From assembly GCA_003235605.1 (NCBI GenBank), contig QJVU01000581.1:1-7856 (forward strand): DNA of 7,856 bases, read 5' to 3'. This stretch comes from Planctomycetota bacterium. GTDB taxonomy: Bacteria > Planctomycetota > UBA1135 > UBA2386. Below are positions 1-6,573 of the stretch, one piece after another. Within the stretch, counting starts at the first letter, position 1. Every line of letters begins with the position of its first letter. Position numbers and translations under genes: made by a program. The notes beneath the pieces were generated by a model that saw only the letters and a program-made list of their open reading frames with translations, made no database searches and was not told the DNA's origin.

Positions 1-351
1 ATCGGCGCCGCGGGCCTGGGGGTCTACCTGGCCTACGTGTGGTTCCTGAAGGCGCCCCTGCGGGTGGGTGACGAACTGGTGACACCGATCAGGAACGATG
101 CGGTTCGGGGCTTCTGGAAGGAGGGCTGGGGGTTCGACCGCCTCTACCAAAAGGTCTTCGTCGCACCGTTTCTGCGGCTGGCAAGGGCCGGCCGCGGGGA
201 CGTCATCGACCTGCCGTTCCGGTTCCTGGCTGGCGTCGCCCACGTCGGCCATGCCGTGCTGTGCCTGACCCAGACGGGCCGCCTGCGGTGGTACGCGGCG
301 GGCATCGGCATCGGCGCCATCATCTCCCTGGGCATCGCGTTGTGGTCATGA
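1..351 (+). CDS. nuoL: NADH-quinone oxidoreductase subunit L, C-terminal fragment (cut by window start)
   Basis: This is the last 116 residues of the NuoL subunit of respiratory complex I, an inner-membrane antiporter-like subunit at the distal end of the membrane arm that takes part in proton pumping. The reading frame is open from base 1, so the start and the core transmembrane bundle lie outside the window. What is visible is the typical NuoL tail: a segment with WGFDRLYQKVFVAPF and GDVIDLPFRF, where the family has its long lateral (piston-like) helix and the region after it, then LRWYAAGIGIGAIISLGIAL as the final membrane helix. The LRWY motif before the last helix is also present in the E. 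coli protein. The TGA stop overlaps the nuoM start as ATGA. Position next to nuoM and nuoN supports the call over a paralogous Mrp antiporter subunit. Confidence 0.93.
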   Translation: MGAAGLGVYLAYVWFLKAPLRVGDELVTPIRNDAVRGFWKEGWGFDRLYQKVFVAPFLRLARAGRGDVIDLPFRFLAGVAHVGHAVLCLTQTGRLRWYAAGIGIGAIISLGIALWS

Positions 352-1814
352 TCCTGCCGACCCTGATCCTCGTCCCCCTGGCTGGCGGCCTGCTGGCGTG
401 GCTGGTGGGGCGCTGGTCGCCGCTTGCGGCACGGTGGGTTTCGTTGGTGGCGGTTGCGGTCGGCCTCTACCTGTCCGTGGCCTTCTGGATGGGGGCCGGA
501 GCGGTGGAGATCCTGCCGTCCGGCGCCTGGCTTGCAGAGTTCTCGGTGCCGTGGATCCCGCGCTTCGGGATCGGCTTCCACCTCGGCATGGACGGCCTCA
601 GCCTGTTGATGGTGGTGCTCACGTTCGCCGTGGGGATCCTCTCGGTTGCCTGCTCCTGGCAGGAGATCACCGAGCGCGTCGGGTTCTTCCACTTCAACCT
701 GCTCTGGGTCCTGGCAGGCGTCGTGGGCGTGTTCCTGGCGTTGGACCTGTTCCTGTTCTACTTCGCCTGGGAGCTGATGCTGGTCCCGATGTACTTCCTG
801 ATCGGCATCTGGGGTCATGAGCGGCGGATCTACGCCGCCATCAAGTTCTTCATCTTCACCCAGGCCTCGGGGCTGCTGATGCTGCTGGCAATCCTGGGCC
901 TGGCTTTCCTCCACCACGGTGAAACCGGGGAGCTCACCTTCGACTATGCACGGCTCCTGGGGACCAACCTGGGCTCCGGGGCGGCGATGCTGTTGATGCT
1001 GGGGTTCTTCATCGGCTTCGTGGTGAAGCTGCCGGCGGTGCCGTTCCACACCTGGCTGCCGGACGCGCACACCGAGGCCCCGACCGCGGGCAGCGTCGTC
1101 CTGGCAGCGCTGCTGCTGAAGACGGGCGCCTACGGCCTGATCCGGTTCGTGGTGCCCTTGTTTCCCCAGGCGGCGGCGGACTTCGCGCCCGTGGCCATGG
1201 CACTGGGGGTGCTCGGGATCCTCTATGGCGCCGGCCTCGCGTTTGCCCAGACCGATCTGAAGCGCCTGGTGGCCTACACCAGCGTGAGCCACCTGGGGTT
1301 CGTGCTCCTCGGTGTCTTCGCCTGGAACCGCATGGCGCTGCAGGGAGTGGTGATGCAGATGATCTGCCACGGTCTTTCCACCGGTGCCCTCTTCATCCTC
1401 GTGGGTGCTCTCTACGAGCGCACCCACACCCGCAACATGGATCGACTCGGTGGCCTCTGGACCTCGATGCCGAGAATGGGGGCCCTGGGCCTGTTCTTCG
1501 CCATGGCTTCCCTGGGCCTCCCGGGACTCGGCAACTTCATCGCCGAGATCCTGGTGCTCGTCGGAGCCTATCAGGCCAGTGTCCTGTGGACGGTCCTGGC
1601 GACCACCGGGCTCGTTGCGGCCACGATCTATTCGGTCTGGCTCGTACACCGCACCTTCCACGGCGTCAACGAAGAGTGGTCGAGCCTCAGGGATGTCTCC
1701 CCCCGGGAGGCAGTCGTCCTCGGGGTCATGGTTGTGGGCCTGTTGTGGTTGGGGCTCTACCCCCAACCTGTCCTGGACGCCGCCACGCCGGCCCTGAGCG
1801 CACTTCTCCGATGA
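348..1814 (+). CDS. nuoM: NADH-quinone oxidoreductase subunit M
   Basis: This encodes a 488-residue antiporter-like proton-pumping subunit of complex I in the inner membrane. The length and about 14 hydrophobic helices match the family. Key polar residues of the proton path can be placed by alignment with E. coli NuoM from memory: Glu142 in WELMLVPMYF (E. coli Glu144), Lys227 in GFVVKLPAVPFH (Lys234), Lys258 in LLLKTGAYG (Lys265), His315 in SVSHLGF (His322) and Glu400 in FIAEILVL (Glu407). All are intact, so the subunit looks functional. I chose the ATG at 348 because it overlaps the nuoL stop (ATGA) and gives a normal hydrophobic N-terminus, MILPTLILVPL. An in-frame ATG at 261 would add 29 hydrophilic residues read out of frame inside nuoL. 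There is no clear Shine-Dalgarno sequence, which fits translational coupling to nuoL. Confidence 0.97.
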   Translation: MILPTLILVPLAGGLLAWLVGRWSPLAARWVSLVAVAVGLYLSVAFWMGAGAVEILPSGAWLAEFSVPWIPRFGIGFHLGMDGLSLLMVVLTFAVGILSVACSWQEITERVGFFHFNLLWVLAGVVGVFLALDLFLFYFAWELMLVPMYFLIGIWGHERRIYAAIKFFIFTQASGLLMLLAILGLAFLHHGETGELTFDYARLLGTNLGSGAAMLLMLGFFIGFVVKLPAVPFHTWLPDAHTEAPTAGSVVLAALLLKTGAYGLIRFVVPLFPQAAADFAPVAMALGVLGILYGAGLAFAQTDLKRLVAYTSVSHLGFVLLGVFAWNRMALQGVVMQMICHGLSTGALFILVGALYERTHTRNMDRLGGLWTSMPRMGALGLFFAMASLGLPGLGNFIAEILVLVGAYQASVLWTVLATTGLVAATIYSVWLVHRTFHGVNEEWSSLRDVSPREAVVLGVMVVGLLWLGLYPQPVLDAATPALSALLR

Positions 1815-3235
1815 GCACGGACCTGATCGCCCTCTCGCCCCTGATCCTTACCGCGCTGACCGCGGTAGTGGTCATGCTGGTGGTGTCGGTGCGGCGCGAG
1901 CACCGCCTTGTCGCTGCGGTGACCCTGGTGGGCCTTGCTCTTGCAGGCGCCGCAATCCCCTATGCCGCGGAGGTGGGCGCACGCCAGGTCACCGCGCTGC
2001 TGATCGTGGACAGCTACACGTTGTTCTATGCAGGCCTGCTCTTGGTCGTGCCGTTCGTCGTGACGCTGCTGGCCTTCCACTACCTCGAGCAGCGGAATGA
2101 GAACCGGGAGGAGTTCTACGTCCTGCTGCTGGTGGCCACCCTCGGCGCCATGGTGCTGGTGGCGAGCAGCCACTTCGTGTCCCTGTTCCTGGGCCTGGAG
2201 ATCCTCGGGGTCGGGCTCTACGTCCTGATCGCATACCTGCGCGCGGGGCGGCAGTCGGTGGAGGCCGGTCTGAAGTACCTGATCCTGGCAGGCACGTCGT
2301 CGGCATTCCTGATCTTCGGGATGGCGCTGGTCTATGCACAGCTGGGGACGATGGAGCTTTCGGAGATGGCGCACCGCCTGGTCGACACCGAGGGTCCCGG
2401 TCTGATGGTCCCGGGCCTCGCGCTGATGCTGGTGGGGATCGGCTTCAAGCTGGCGGTGGTGCCCTTCCACATGTGGACGCCTGACGTCTACCAGGGCGCC
2501 CCGGCCCCGGTCACCGCATTCGTGGCAACGGTCTCCAAGGGCGCCATGTTTGCCCTGGTGTTGCGCTACTTCACCCGCCTGTCCCCCGAGGATCTTGGAC
2601 CGATCCCGGTGATCTTCACCTTGATGGCGGTGGCCTCCATGCTGGCGGGCAACCTGTTGGCGCTGTACTCCGACAACGTCAAGCGCATCCTCGCGTACTC
2701 CTCGATCGCCCACCTGGGCTACCTTCTGGTCGCGTTCCTGGCGGGGGGCAAGCTCGGCGCCGAGGCGGTCGCCTTCTACCTGGTGGCCTACTTCGTCACC
2801 ACGCTGGCAGCCTTCGGTGTGGTCACGGTGCTCTCCGACGACCAGCGGGAAGCGGAACTGGTCCAGGACTACCGCGGCCTGTTCTGGCGCCGGCCGTGGC
2901 TGGCCACGTTGTTCACCGTGGCGCTGCTCTCCCTGGCCGGTATCCCCCTGACCGCGGGCTTCCTGGGCAAGTTCTACGTCGTTGCGGCCGGAGTGGATGC
3001 TGCCCGCTGGGGGCTGGTGCTCGTGCTCGTCCTCGGCAGCGCCATCGGCCTGTTCTACTACCTCAGGATCGTCGTGGCGATGCTGGCGCCGGCGGAGGCA
3101 GCCGCGGCGACCACGACTCCTCGGGTGCTGCTGACCGGCGGCTTGGTGCTGGCAGCCCTCGGGGTGTCCCTGGTGTGGTTGGGAGTCTACCCGGCGCCCC
3201 TGGTGGACCTCATCGCCGCCGTCGTGCGCGGGTGA
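1811..3235 (+). CDS. nuoN: NADH-quinone oxidoreductase subunit N
   Basis: This encodes a 474-residue antiporter-like subunit of complex I, the one of the L/M/N set closest to the quinone-binding part of the enzyme. E. coli NuoN is about 485 residues. About 14 hydrophobic helices are visible. The family's charged residues are present: Glu130 in FLGLEILGVGLY (E. coli Glu133), Lys213 in GIGFKLAVVPFH (Lys217), Lys243 in TVSKGAMF (Lys247), His301 in SIAHLGY, and Lys387 in TAGFLGKFYV (Lys395). A lysine rather than glutamate at that last site distinguishes NuoN from NuoM. The ATG at 1811 overlaps the nuoM TGA stop and lacks a strong Shine-Dalgarno sequence, so coupled translation is likely. A longer in-frame reading from 1586 lies inside nuoM and is not credible. 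No nuo gene follows, so this ends the operon, 6 nt from the convergent CBS gene. Confidence 0.97.
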   Translation: MSTDLIALSPLILTALTAVVVMLVVSVRREHRLVAAVTLVGLALAGAAIPYAAEVGARQVTALLIVDSYTLFYAGLLLVVPFVVTLLAFHYLEQRNENREEFYVLLLVATLGAMVLVASSHFVSLFLGLEILGVGLYVLIAYLRAGRQSVEAGLKYLILAGTSSAFLIFGMALVYAQLGTMELSEMAHRLVDTEGPGLMVPGLALMLVGIGFKLAVVPFHMWTPDVYQGAPAPVTAFVATVSKGAMFALVLRYFTRLSPEDLGPIPVIFTLMAVASMLAGNLLALYSDNVKRILAYSSIAHLGYLLVAFLAGGKLGAEAVAFYLVAYFVTTLAAFGVVTVLSDDQREAELVQDYRGLFWRRPWLATLFTVALLSLAGIPLTAGFLGKFYVVAAGVDAARWGLVLVLVLGSAIGLFYYLRIVVAMLAPAEAAAATTTPRVLLTGGLVLAALGVSLVWLGVYPAPLVDLIAAVVRG

Positions 3236-3241
3236 CCCTCG

Positions 3242-3643
3242 CTAACGGTTGTAGCGCTGGATCACCCGCAGCAGGTCCCGTCGCGTGATCTGGCCCACCA
3301 GCTTGCCGTCCTCCACCACCGGGAAGCGGCGGTAGTACTGTTTCAGGAACAGGTCCGCCAGCTTGAAGATGTCGATGTCCGGCGTGATCGTGAAGACCTC
3401 CTTCGACATGTACTCGGAGACCAGCCCCGTCGCCGGCATGTGGCTGTAGGCGGCGTTCAAGAGTGTCTTCAGGCAGTCCAGCTCCGAGAGCAACCCGATC
3501 ACCCGGTTGTCGTCATCCACGACTGCCGCGCCGGTGATGCGGTTCTCCATCAGGATGTCGATGGCTTCGGAGATGTTCATGTCCGGCTTGAGGCTGACGA
3601 ACGTCCTGTCCATCAGGTCTCTCACCTTGCTGATTCCAGGCAT
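3242..3643 (-). CDS. Tandem CBS-domain protein (stand-alone Bateman module)
   Basis: This is a 133-residue cytoplasmic protein made almost entirely of two CBS domains, about residues 8-62 and 75-130. Such pairs bind adenosine nucleotides (AMP, ATP, SAM and similar) and usually act as energy or ligand sensors, but the partner of a stand-alone copy cannot be read from sequence. Each domain ends with the nucleotide-ribose motif (S/T)xxD: SELD at residues 53-56 and TRRD at 120-123. Both sites could therefore bind ligand. The ITGAAVVDDDNRVIGLLS and RFPVVEDGKLVGQIT stretches are typical CBS core strands. The start at 3643 is chosen for the strong GGAGGT ribosome site 4 nt upstream. An in-frame ATG at 3676 adds 11 residues but has no such site. 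It lies 56 nt downstream of the secreted-protein gene on the same strand and may be cotranscribed with it. Confidence 0.9.
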   Translation of the reverse strand: MPGISKVRDLMDRTFVSLKPDMNISEAIDILMENRITGAAVVDDDNRVIGLLSELDCLKTLLNAAYSHMPATGLVSEYMSKEVFTITPDIDIFKLADLFLKQYYRRFPVVEDGKLVGQITRRDLLRVIQRYNR

Positions 3644-3647
3644 CTTG

Positions 3648-3653
3648 ACCTCC
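3648..3653 (-). promoter_or_regulatory. Ribosome binding site of the CBS-domain gene
   Basis: The minus strand reads GGAGGT, then CAAG, then the ATG at 3643. This near-perfect Shine-Dalgarno match decides between that start and the in-frame ATG at 3676, which has none. Confidence 0.75.
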
Positions 3654-3699
3654 GCTGCGGGAGACAGCAGGGCCATGATAGCCGGCGCCGTCACCGAAG

Positions 3700-4122
3700 C
3701 TACTGGCAGACGATCTTCAGGGCGTTGCTGGTCTCGAGTGGCTGGTTCTGCTTCAGATCTTCGAACCCGGTCTGTACCAGCACCGTGCCCACAAGATCCT
3801 TGTGGCGGGCAAAGGTCCGGGTCATCCGGCCATTGGCATCGGAGCTGACTGGCAGCGCCAGGAGCGGGTTCAGGTGCAGGAAGCAGGTGGTGCCGGGAAA
3901 CTGGAAGGCCAGGGGCTGCACGCCCAGCACCAGCAGGCCAGGGGCGGTGACCGGAGCGTCGGTGACCACGAGGGTCACGATGTGGGTGCTGTCCTCGACC
4001 TTCTCGGAGCCGCTGAGCTGGGGGCCACAGCTCTGGCCGGTGGGCGTGAAGGTGCAGGTCGTCTGGGCGCCGGCGGGCAGGGCCACGGCCGCGGCCACGG
4101 CAAGGGATAGCAGGCTGCGCAT
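3700..4122 (-). CDS. Small secreted four-cysteine protein of unknown function
   Basis: I do not recognise a named family. The 140-residue product starts with a clear Sec signal peptide (MRSLLSLAVAAAVALPAGAQ), with likely cleavage around residues 19-20. The mature part of about 120 residues has four cysteines, Cys23, Cys32, Cys80 and Cys139. The even number is compatible with two disulfides in the periplasm or outside the cell. The C-terminal half (LLVLGVQPLAFQFPG, TTCFLHLNPLLALPVSSDANG, a variable strand region, then LETSNALKIVCQ) looks beta-rich. It resembles a C-terminal module I recall from many secreted Planctomycetota proteins. Here that module stands nearly alone, with only a short N-terminal segment ahead of it. 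An AGGAGG site lies 6 nt before the ATG. The gene is divergent from the DUF481 gene and 56 nt upstream of the CBS gene. It could be a cell-surface or envelope component, but no enzymatic motif is visible. Confidence 0.82.
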   Translation of the reverse strand: MRSLLSLAVAAAVALPAGAQTTCTFTPTGQSCGPQLSGSEKVEDSTHIVTLVVTDAPVTAPGLLVLGVQPLAFQFPGTTCFLHLNPLLALPVSSDANGRMTRTFARHKDLVGTVLVQTGFEDLKQNQPLETSNALKIVCQ

Positions 4123-4124
4123 GA

Positions 4125-4157
4125 AGAACCTCCTTCTGGAAAGAGAGTGGTGGTTCT
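4125..4157 (-). promoter_or_regulatory. Possible Shine-Dalgarno-sequestering leader hairpin of the small secreted protein
   Basis: On the minus strand the leader has AGAACCACC (4157-4149), a 15-nt loop, then GGAGGTTCT (4133-4125), followed 2 nt later by the ATG. The arms pair over 9 positions with a single A-A mismatch. The right arm contains the GGAGG core of the ribosome site, so in the folded form the site would be paired. This could damp or regulate translation, for example by temperature or a bound factor. The pairing is seen directly; the regulatory role is inference. It only applies if the transcript starts upstream of 4157, and I could not compute a folding energy. Confidence 0.35.
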
Positions 4158-4175
4158 GTTTGTGTCAGCACAGAC
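4158..4175. promoter_or_regulatory. Operator-like dyad in the divergent spacer
   Basis: GTTTGTG (4158-4164) and CACAGAC (4169-4175) form an inverted repeat with a TCAG centre. Six of seven positions are complementary and the remaining one is a T-G pair. It sits midway in the 122-nt spacer between the secreted-protein and DUF481 genes, where an operator controlling either or both would be expected. The dyad could equally be a small hairpin in the minus-strand leader. It differs from the CRP-type TGTGA-N6-TCACA spacing. I found no convincing -35/-10 pair in this spacer on either strand; a run of six T lies at 4198-4203. Confidence 0.3.
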
Positions 4176-4244
4176 CTCAGAGCCGGCGATGGCCCTGTTT
4201 TTTGGTTGTCGGGAAGGAACCGCGGGGGTACCAACCTCCCTGCC

Positions 4245-5240
4245 GTGAAGACCATCTTGTCCCTGTGCGTCGCCCTCTGTCTTGCTGCCGACCTGCTTGC
4301 GCAGGATCCGCCGGCCCCCCAGTCCCCCCCGGACCGAATCACCTTGAAGAACGGTGACACGGTCACCGGTACCTTCAACAGCTACAGCAAGGGCACCGTG
4401 ACCTTCGAGTCGCCGATCCTGGGGAAACTCTCCATCAAGCTCAAGGACATCCAGGACATCACCACGACGAAGGCGATGGTGGTGCAGACCAAGGCCGGCG
4501 AGACCGTGACCAAGCCCATCGCCGGGGCTCAGGATCTGGAGGCTGCCAAGAGCATCCGCCCGGAGAAGGCGCCGCCGGTGGTGTGGAGCGGCTCCCTGGC
4601 GCTGGGCGGCAACTTCCAGTCGGGCAACACCGAAAAGCGGAGCATCACCTCCCAGGCAGACTTCGAAAGGCGCACTGAGAAGACCCGGCTCACTGGCAGC
4701 GGCAGCGTCCTCTACGAGGAGGAGAAGTCGAGCGGCGACTGGAACCTCACCGACCGGGTGTACCGTGGGCGCCTCCAGGACGATTACTTCTTCACCGAGA
4801 GGTCCTACTTCTTCGCCTTCGCAGCCGGCGAGCGGGATGCCCTCGCCGACCTGGACCTGCGCCTCGCCACGGGCCCGGGCTATGGCTACCAGTGGTTCGA
4901 CAGCCCCGTGGTCAAGTTCTCCACCGAGCTCGGCGCGACCTACGTCCGCGAGGAATTCCACAACCCCAGCGACACCGAGGAGTACATCGCCGGTAGGTTG
5001 CGCACCAACCTGGCGTGGCAGATCACCAGCGGGATCAAGTTCCTCCAGGACAGCTCCTACTTCCAGAGCCTCGAGAACAACGACGACATCAACGCCTTCG
5101 CCGATACCCGGCTGCGGGTGAGCCTCACCCAGGAGATGTTCACGCAGCTGCAGTGGATCTTCGAGTACGACAACACGCCTGCCCAGGCCGCCGACCGCGT
5201 CGACCATACGGTCCTGCTTTCGGTGGGCGTGAGTTTCTAG
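4245..5240 (+). CDS. DUF481 (YdiY-like) outer-membrane protein
   Basis: This 331-residue exported protein of the DUF481 family is predicted to be an outer-membrane beta-barrel. Its exact function is unknown; some members are described as salt-induced. Residues 1-20 form a Sec signal peptide (VKTILSLCVALCLAADLLAQ). Residues 30-75 carry a small beta-domain (DRITLKNGDTVTGTF, then LGKLSIKLKDIQDI) often seen ahead of DUF481. From about residue 114 (WSGSLALGGNFQSGNTEKRS) to the end are alternating amphipathic strands, and the final residue is Phe331, the usual outer-membrane barrel terminus. The GTG at 4245 is chosen because it starts the signal peptide with the standard short basic n-region. The frame is open from a TTG at 4206, which would add 13 polar residues. 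Neither start has a good Shine-Dalgarno sequence; a G-run at 4224-4228 is too far away. mscS-type follows after 29 nt, suggesting an operon. Confidence 0.87.
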   Translation: MKTILSLCVALCLAADLLAQDPPAPQSPPDRITLKNGDTVTGTFNSYSKGTVTFESPILGKLSIKLKDIQDITTTKAMVVQTKAGETVTKPIAGAQDLEAAKSIRPEKAPPVVWSGSLALGGNFQSGNTEKRSITSQADFERRTEKTRLTGSGSVLYEEEKSSGDWNLTDRVYRGRLQDDYFFTERSYFFAFAAGERDALADLDLRLATGPGYGYQWFDSPVVKFSTELGATYVREEFHNPSDTEEYIAGRLRTNLAWQITSGIKFLQDSSYFQSLENNDDINAFADTRLRVSLTQEMFTQLQWIFEYDNTPAQAADRVDHTVLLSVGVSF

Positions 5241-5269
5241 CGACGTTCACGGGAACCGGAGACCCAGCC

Positions 5270-6556
5270 ATGAAGAGACTGCTGTCGAACTGTCCAGCGT
5301 TGTTTTCGCTGCTCGCTTTTCTGCCGCTCTCGTCTTCCTGGCTGGCCGCCCAGGAAGCCCTGACGGCGGGCAGACCGGAGGTGTCCATCGAAGACCTCCG
5401 GTTGATGCTGAAGCCGCTGCGCAAGGAGCAGCTGGCCATCGAGGCGGAAGCCTGGATCACGGGACTCCAGGAGAAGGTGCAGGCCCTCACCGACAGGGAG
5501 CTTCAGGCCCGGGACCCCGCCAGGTCGGCGGATCGGGGGCGTCTGCTGGAGGAGGCCGCAGAACTTCGAGATCAGCGCCAGCGGCTCGTGGATCGGGCGC
5601 AGGTGGTGGTGGCAGCGTTCCAGGACAAGGGCGGTCAGGCAGACAAGGTGCAGGAGCTCGAGAAGTACATCGTCTCCGTCCAGGGTCTGGAGCTCGACAT
5701 CCGCGATGCCGGAGCGGTCTGGACCACGATCCTCAATTGGCTCAGGTCGCCGGAGGGCGGCCTCCGCTACGGCAAGAACATCCTGTTGTTCCTGGTCACG
5801 TTGTGGGTCTTCCAGATCCTGGGCAGGATCGTCGGCCGCATCGTCCAGGGGAGCCTCGGGAAGTTCGAGAAGGCCTCGGACCTGCTCAAGAACTTCCTGG
5901 CCAACAGCGCTCGCAAGCTCACGTTCTTCATCGGGATCGTCGTGGCGCTGTCCATGCTGGAGGTGAACATCGGTGCTTTCCTGGCAGCCATCGGCGCCGC
6001 CGGCTTCGTGATCGGCTTTGCCCTGCAGGGCACCCTCAGCAACTTCGCCTCGGGGCTCATGATCCTGCTCTATCGACCCTACGACATCGGCGACTTCGTA
6101 TCGGTTGCCGACGCCACCGGCAAGGTGGCGGCGATGACGCTCGTCTCCACCACGGTCAAGACCGGTGACAACAAGCTGGTGGTAGTGCCCAACAGCTCGA
6201 TCTGGGGGGGCACCATCACCAACGTCACCGGTAGCGCCACGCGCCGCGTGGACCTGGTGTTCGGGGTGGCCTACCACGACGACCTCACCAAGGTCCAAGG
6301 CATCCTGGAGGACCTCGTCAAGAGCCATCCATCGGTGCTCGCCGACCCACCGCCCGTAGTGAAGCTCAACGAGCTGGCGGAATCCTCGGTCAACTTCATC
6401 GTGCGACCCTGGGTCAGGACCGGCGACTACTGGGATGTCTATTGGGACCTGACCCGGCAGGTGAAGGAGCGCTTCGACGCCGAGGGCGTGTCGATTCCGT
6501 TCCCCCAACGGGACGTCCACCTCAGGGAGCCACTGGAGACGATCGGCCAGGCCTAG
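5270..6556 (+). CDS. MscS-family mechanosensitive ion channel with periplasmic coiled-coil extension
   Basis: This 428-residue inner-membrane channel would open under membrane tension to release solutes after osmotic downshock. Residues 1-28 are a likely signal peptide (ending SSSWLAAQ). Residues 38-145 are a charged, helical, probably coiled-coil periplasmic region. Hydrophobic helices follow at about 168-188, 214-231 and 234-268. The third is the pore helix, with the MscS signature GAAGFVIGFALQGTLSNFASG and the YRPYDIGD turn. The cytoplasmic beta-domain (VVVPNSSIWGGTITN, residues 304-318) and the C-terminal alpha/beta domain ending IPFPQRDVHL follow. E. coli MscS is 286 residues; the extra length is almost all the N-terminal extension, placing this nearer to mid-sized MscS paralogues. 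A GGAG at 5258-5261 is a reasonable ribosome site. The link to the upstream DUF481 gene suggests a shared envelope-stress role, by inference. Confidence 0.93.
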   Translation: MKRLLSNCPALFSLLAFLPLSSSWLAAQEALTAGRPEVSIEDLRLMLKPLRKEQLAIEAEAWITGLQEKVQALTDRELQARDPARSADRGRLLEEAAELRDQRQRLVDRAQVVVAAFQDKGGQADKVQELEKYIVSVQGLELDIRDAGAVWTTILNWLRSPEGGLRYGKNILLFLVTLWVFQILGRIVGRIVQGSLGKFEKASDLLKNFLANSARKLTFFIGIVVALSMLEVNIGAFLAAIGAAGFVIGFALQGTLSNFASGLMILLYRPYDIGDFVSVADATGKVAAMTLVSTTVKTGDNKLVVVPNSSIWGGTITNVTGSATRRVDLVFGVAYHDDLTKVQGILEDLVKSHPSVLADPPPVVKLNELAESSVNFIVRPWVRTGDYWDVYWDLTRQVKERFDAEGVSIPFPQRDVHLREPLETIGQA

Positions 6557-6573
6557 GTTCCCGGGCCTGGTTC

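Noticed and set aside
261..347. Upstream in-frame ATG for nuoM
   Set aside because: The added 29 residues are hydrophilic and read out of frame within nuoL. The ATGA overlap at 348 gives the normal NuoM N-terminus.
144..1766. Long minus-strand open frame (540 codons) opposite nuoM
   Set aside because: Its product is full of Gln, His, Glu, Asp and Gly with no membrane or domain pattern, as expected from the complement of a GC-rich membrane-protein gene. nuoM on the other strand is certain.
1757..2713. Minus-strand open frame of 318 codons opposite nuoN
   Set aside because: It has the same His/Gln/Asp-rich shadow composition, lies wholly within a well-supported nuoN, and contains no recognisable motif.
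3644..3676. Upstream in-frame ATG for the CBS-domain gene
   Set aside because: It has no ribosome site, whereas the start at 3643 has GGAGGT at proper spacing, and the extra 11 residues are not part of a CBS domain.
4158..4175. CRP/FNR-type binding site
   Set aside because: The half-sites TGTG and CACA are separated by 4 nt rather than the spacing of the known consensus, so only a generic dyad is claimed.
3440..4357. Plus-strand frame of 305 codons across the CBS and secreted-protein genes
   Set aside because: It runs antisense to two better-supported genes with good ribosome sites, a signal peptide and CBS motifs. Its own product has no coherent domain.
3975..5207. Minus-strand frame of 410 codons opposite the DUF481 gene
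   Set aside because: The sense strand encodes a signal peptide, DUF481 barrel and terminal Phe. The antisense frame is a codon-bias shadow that also overlaps the secreted-protein start.
5237..6520. Minus-strand frame of 427 codons opposite the MscS-type gene
   Set aside because: It is a His/Asp/Gln/Leu-rich shadow of a gene carrying an unmistakable MscS pore signature.
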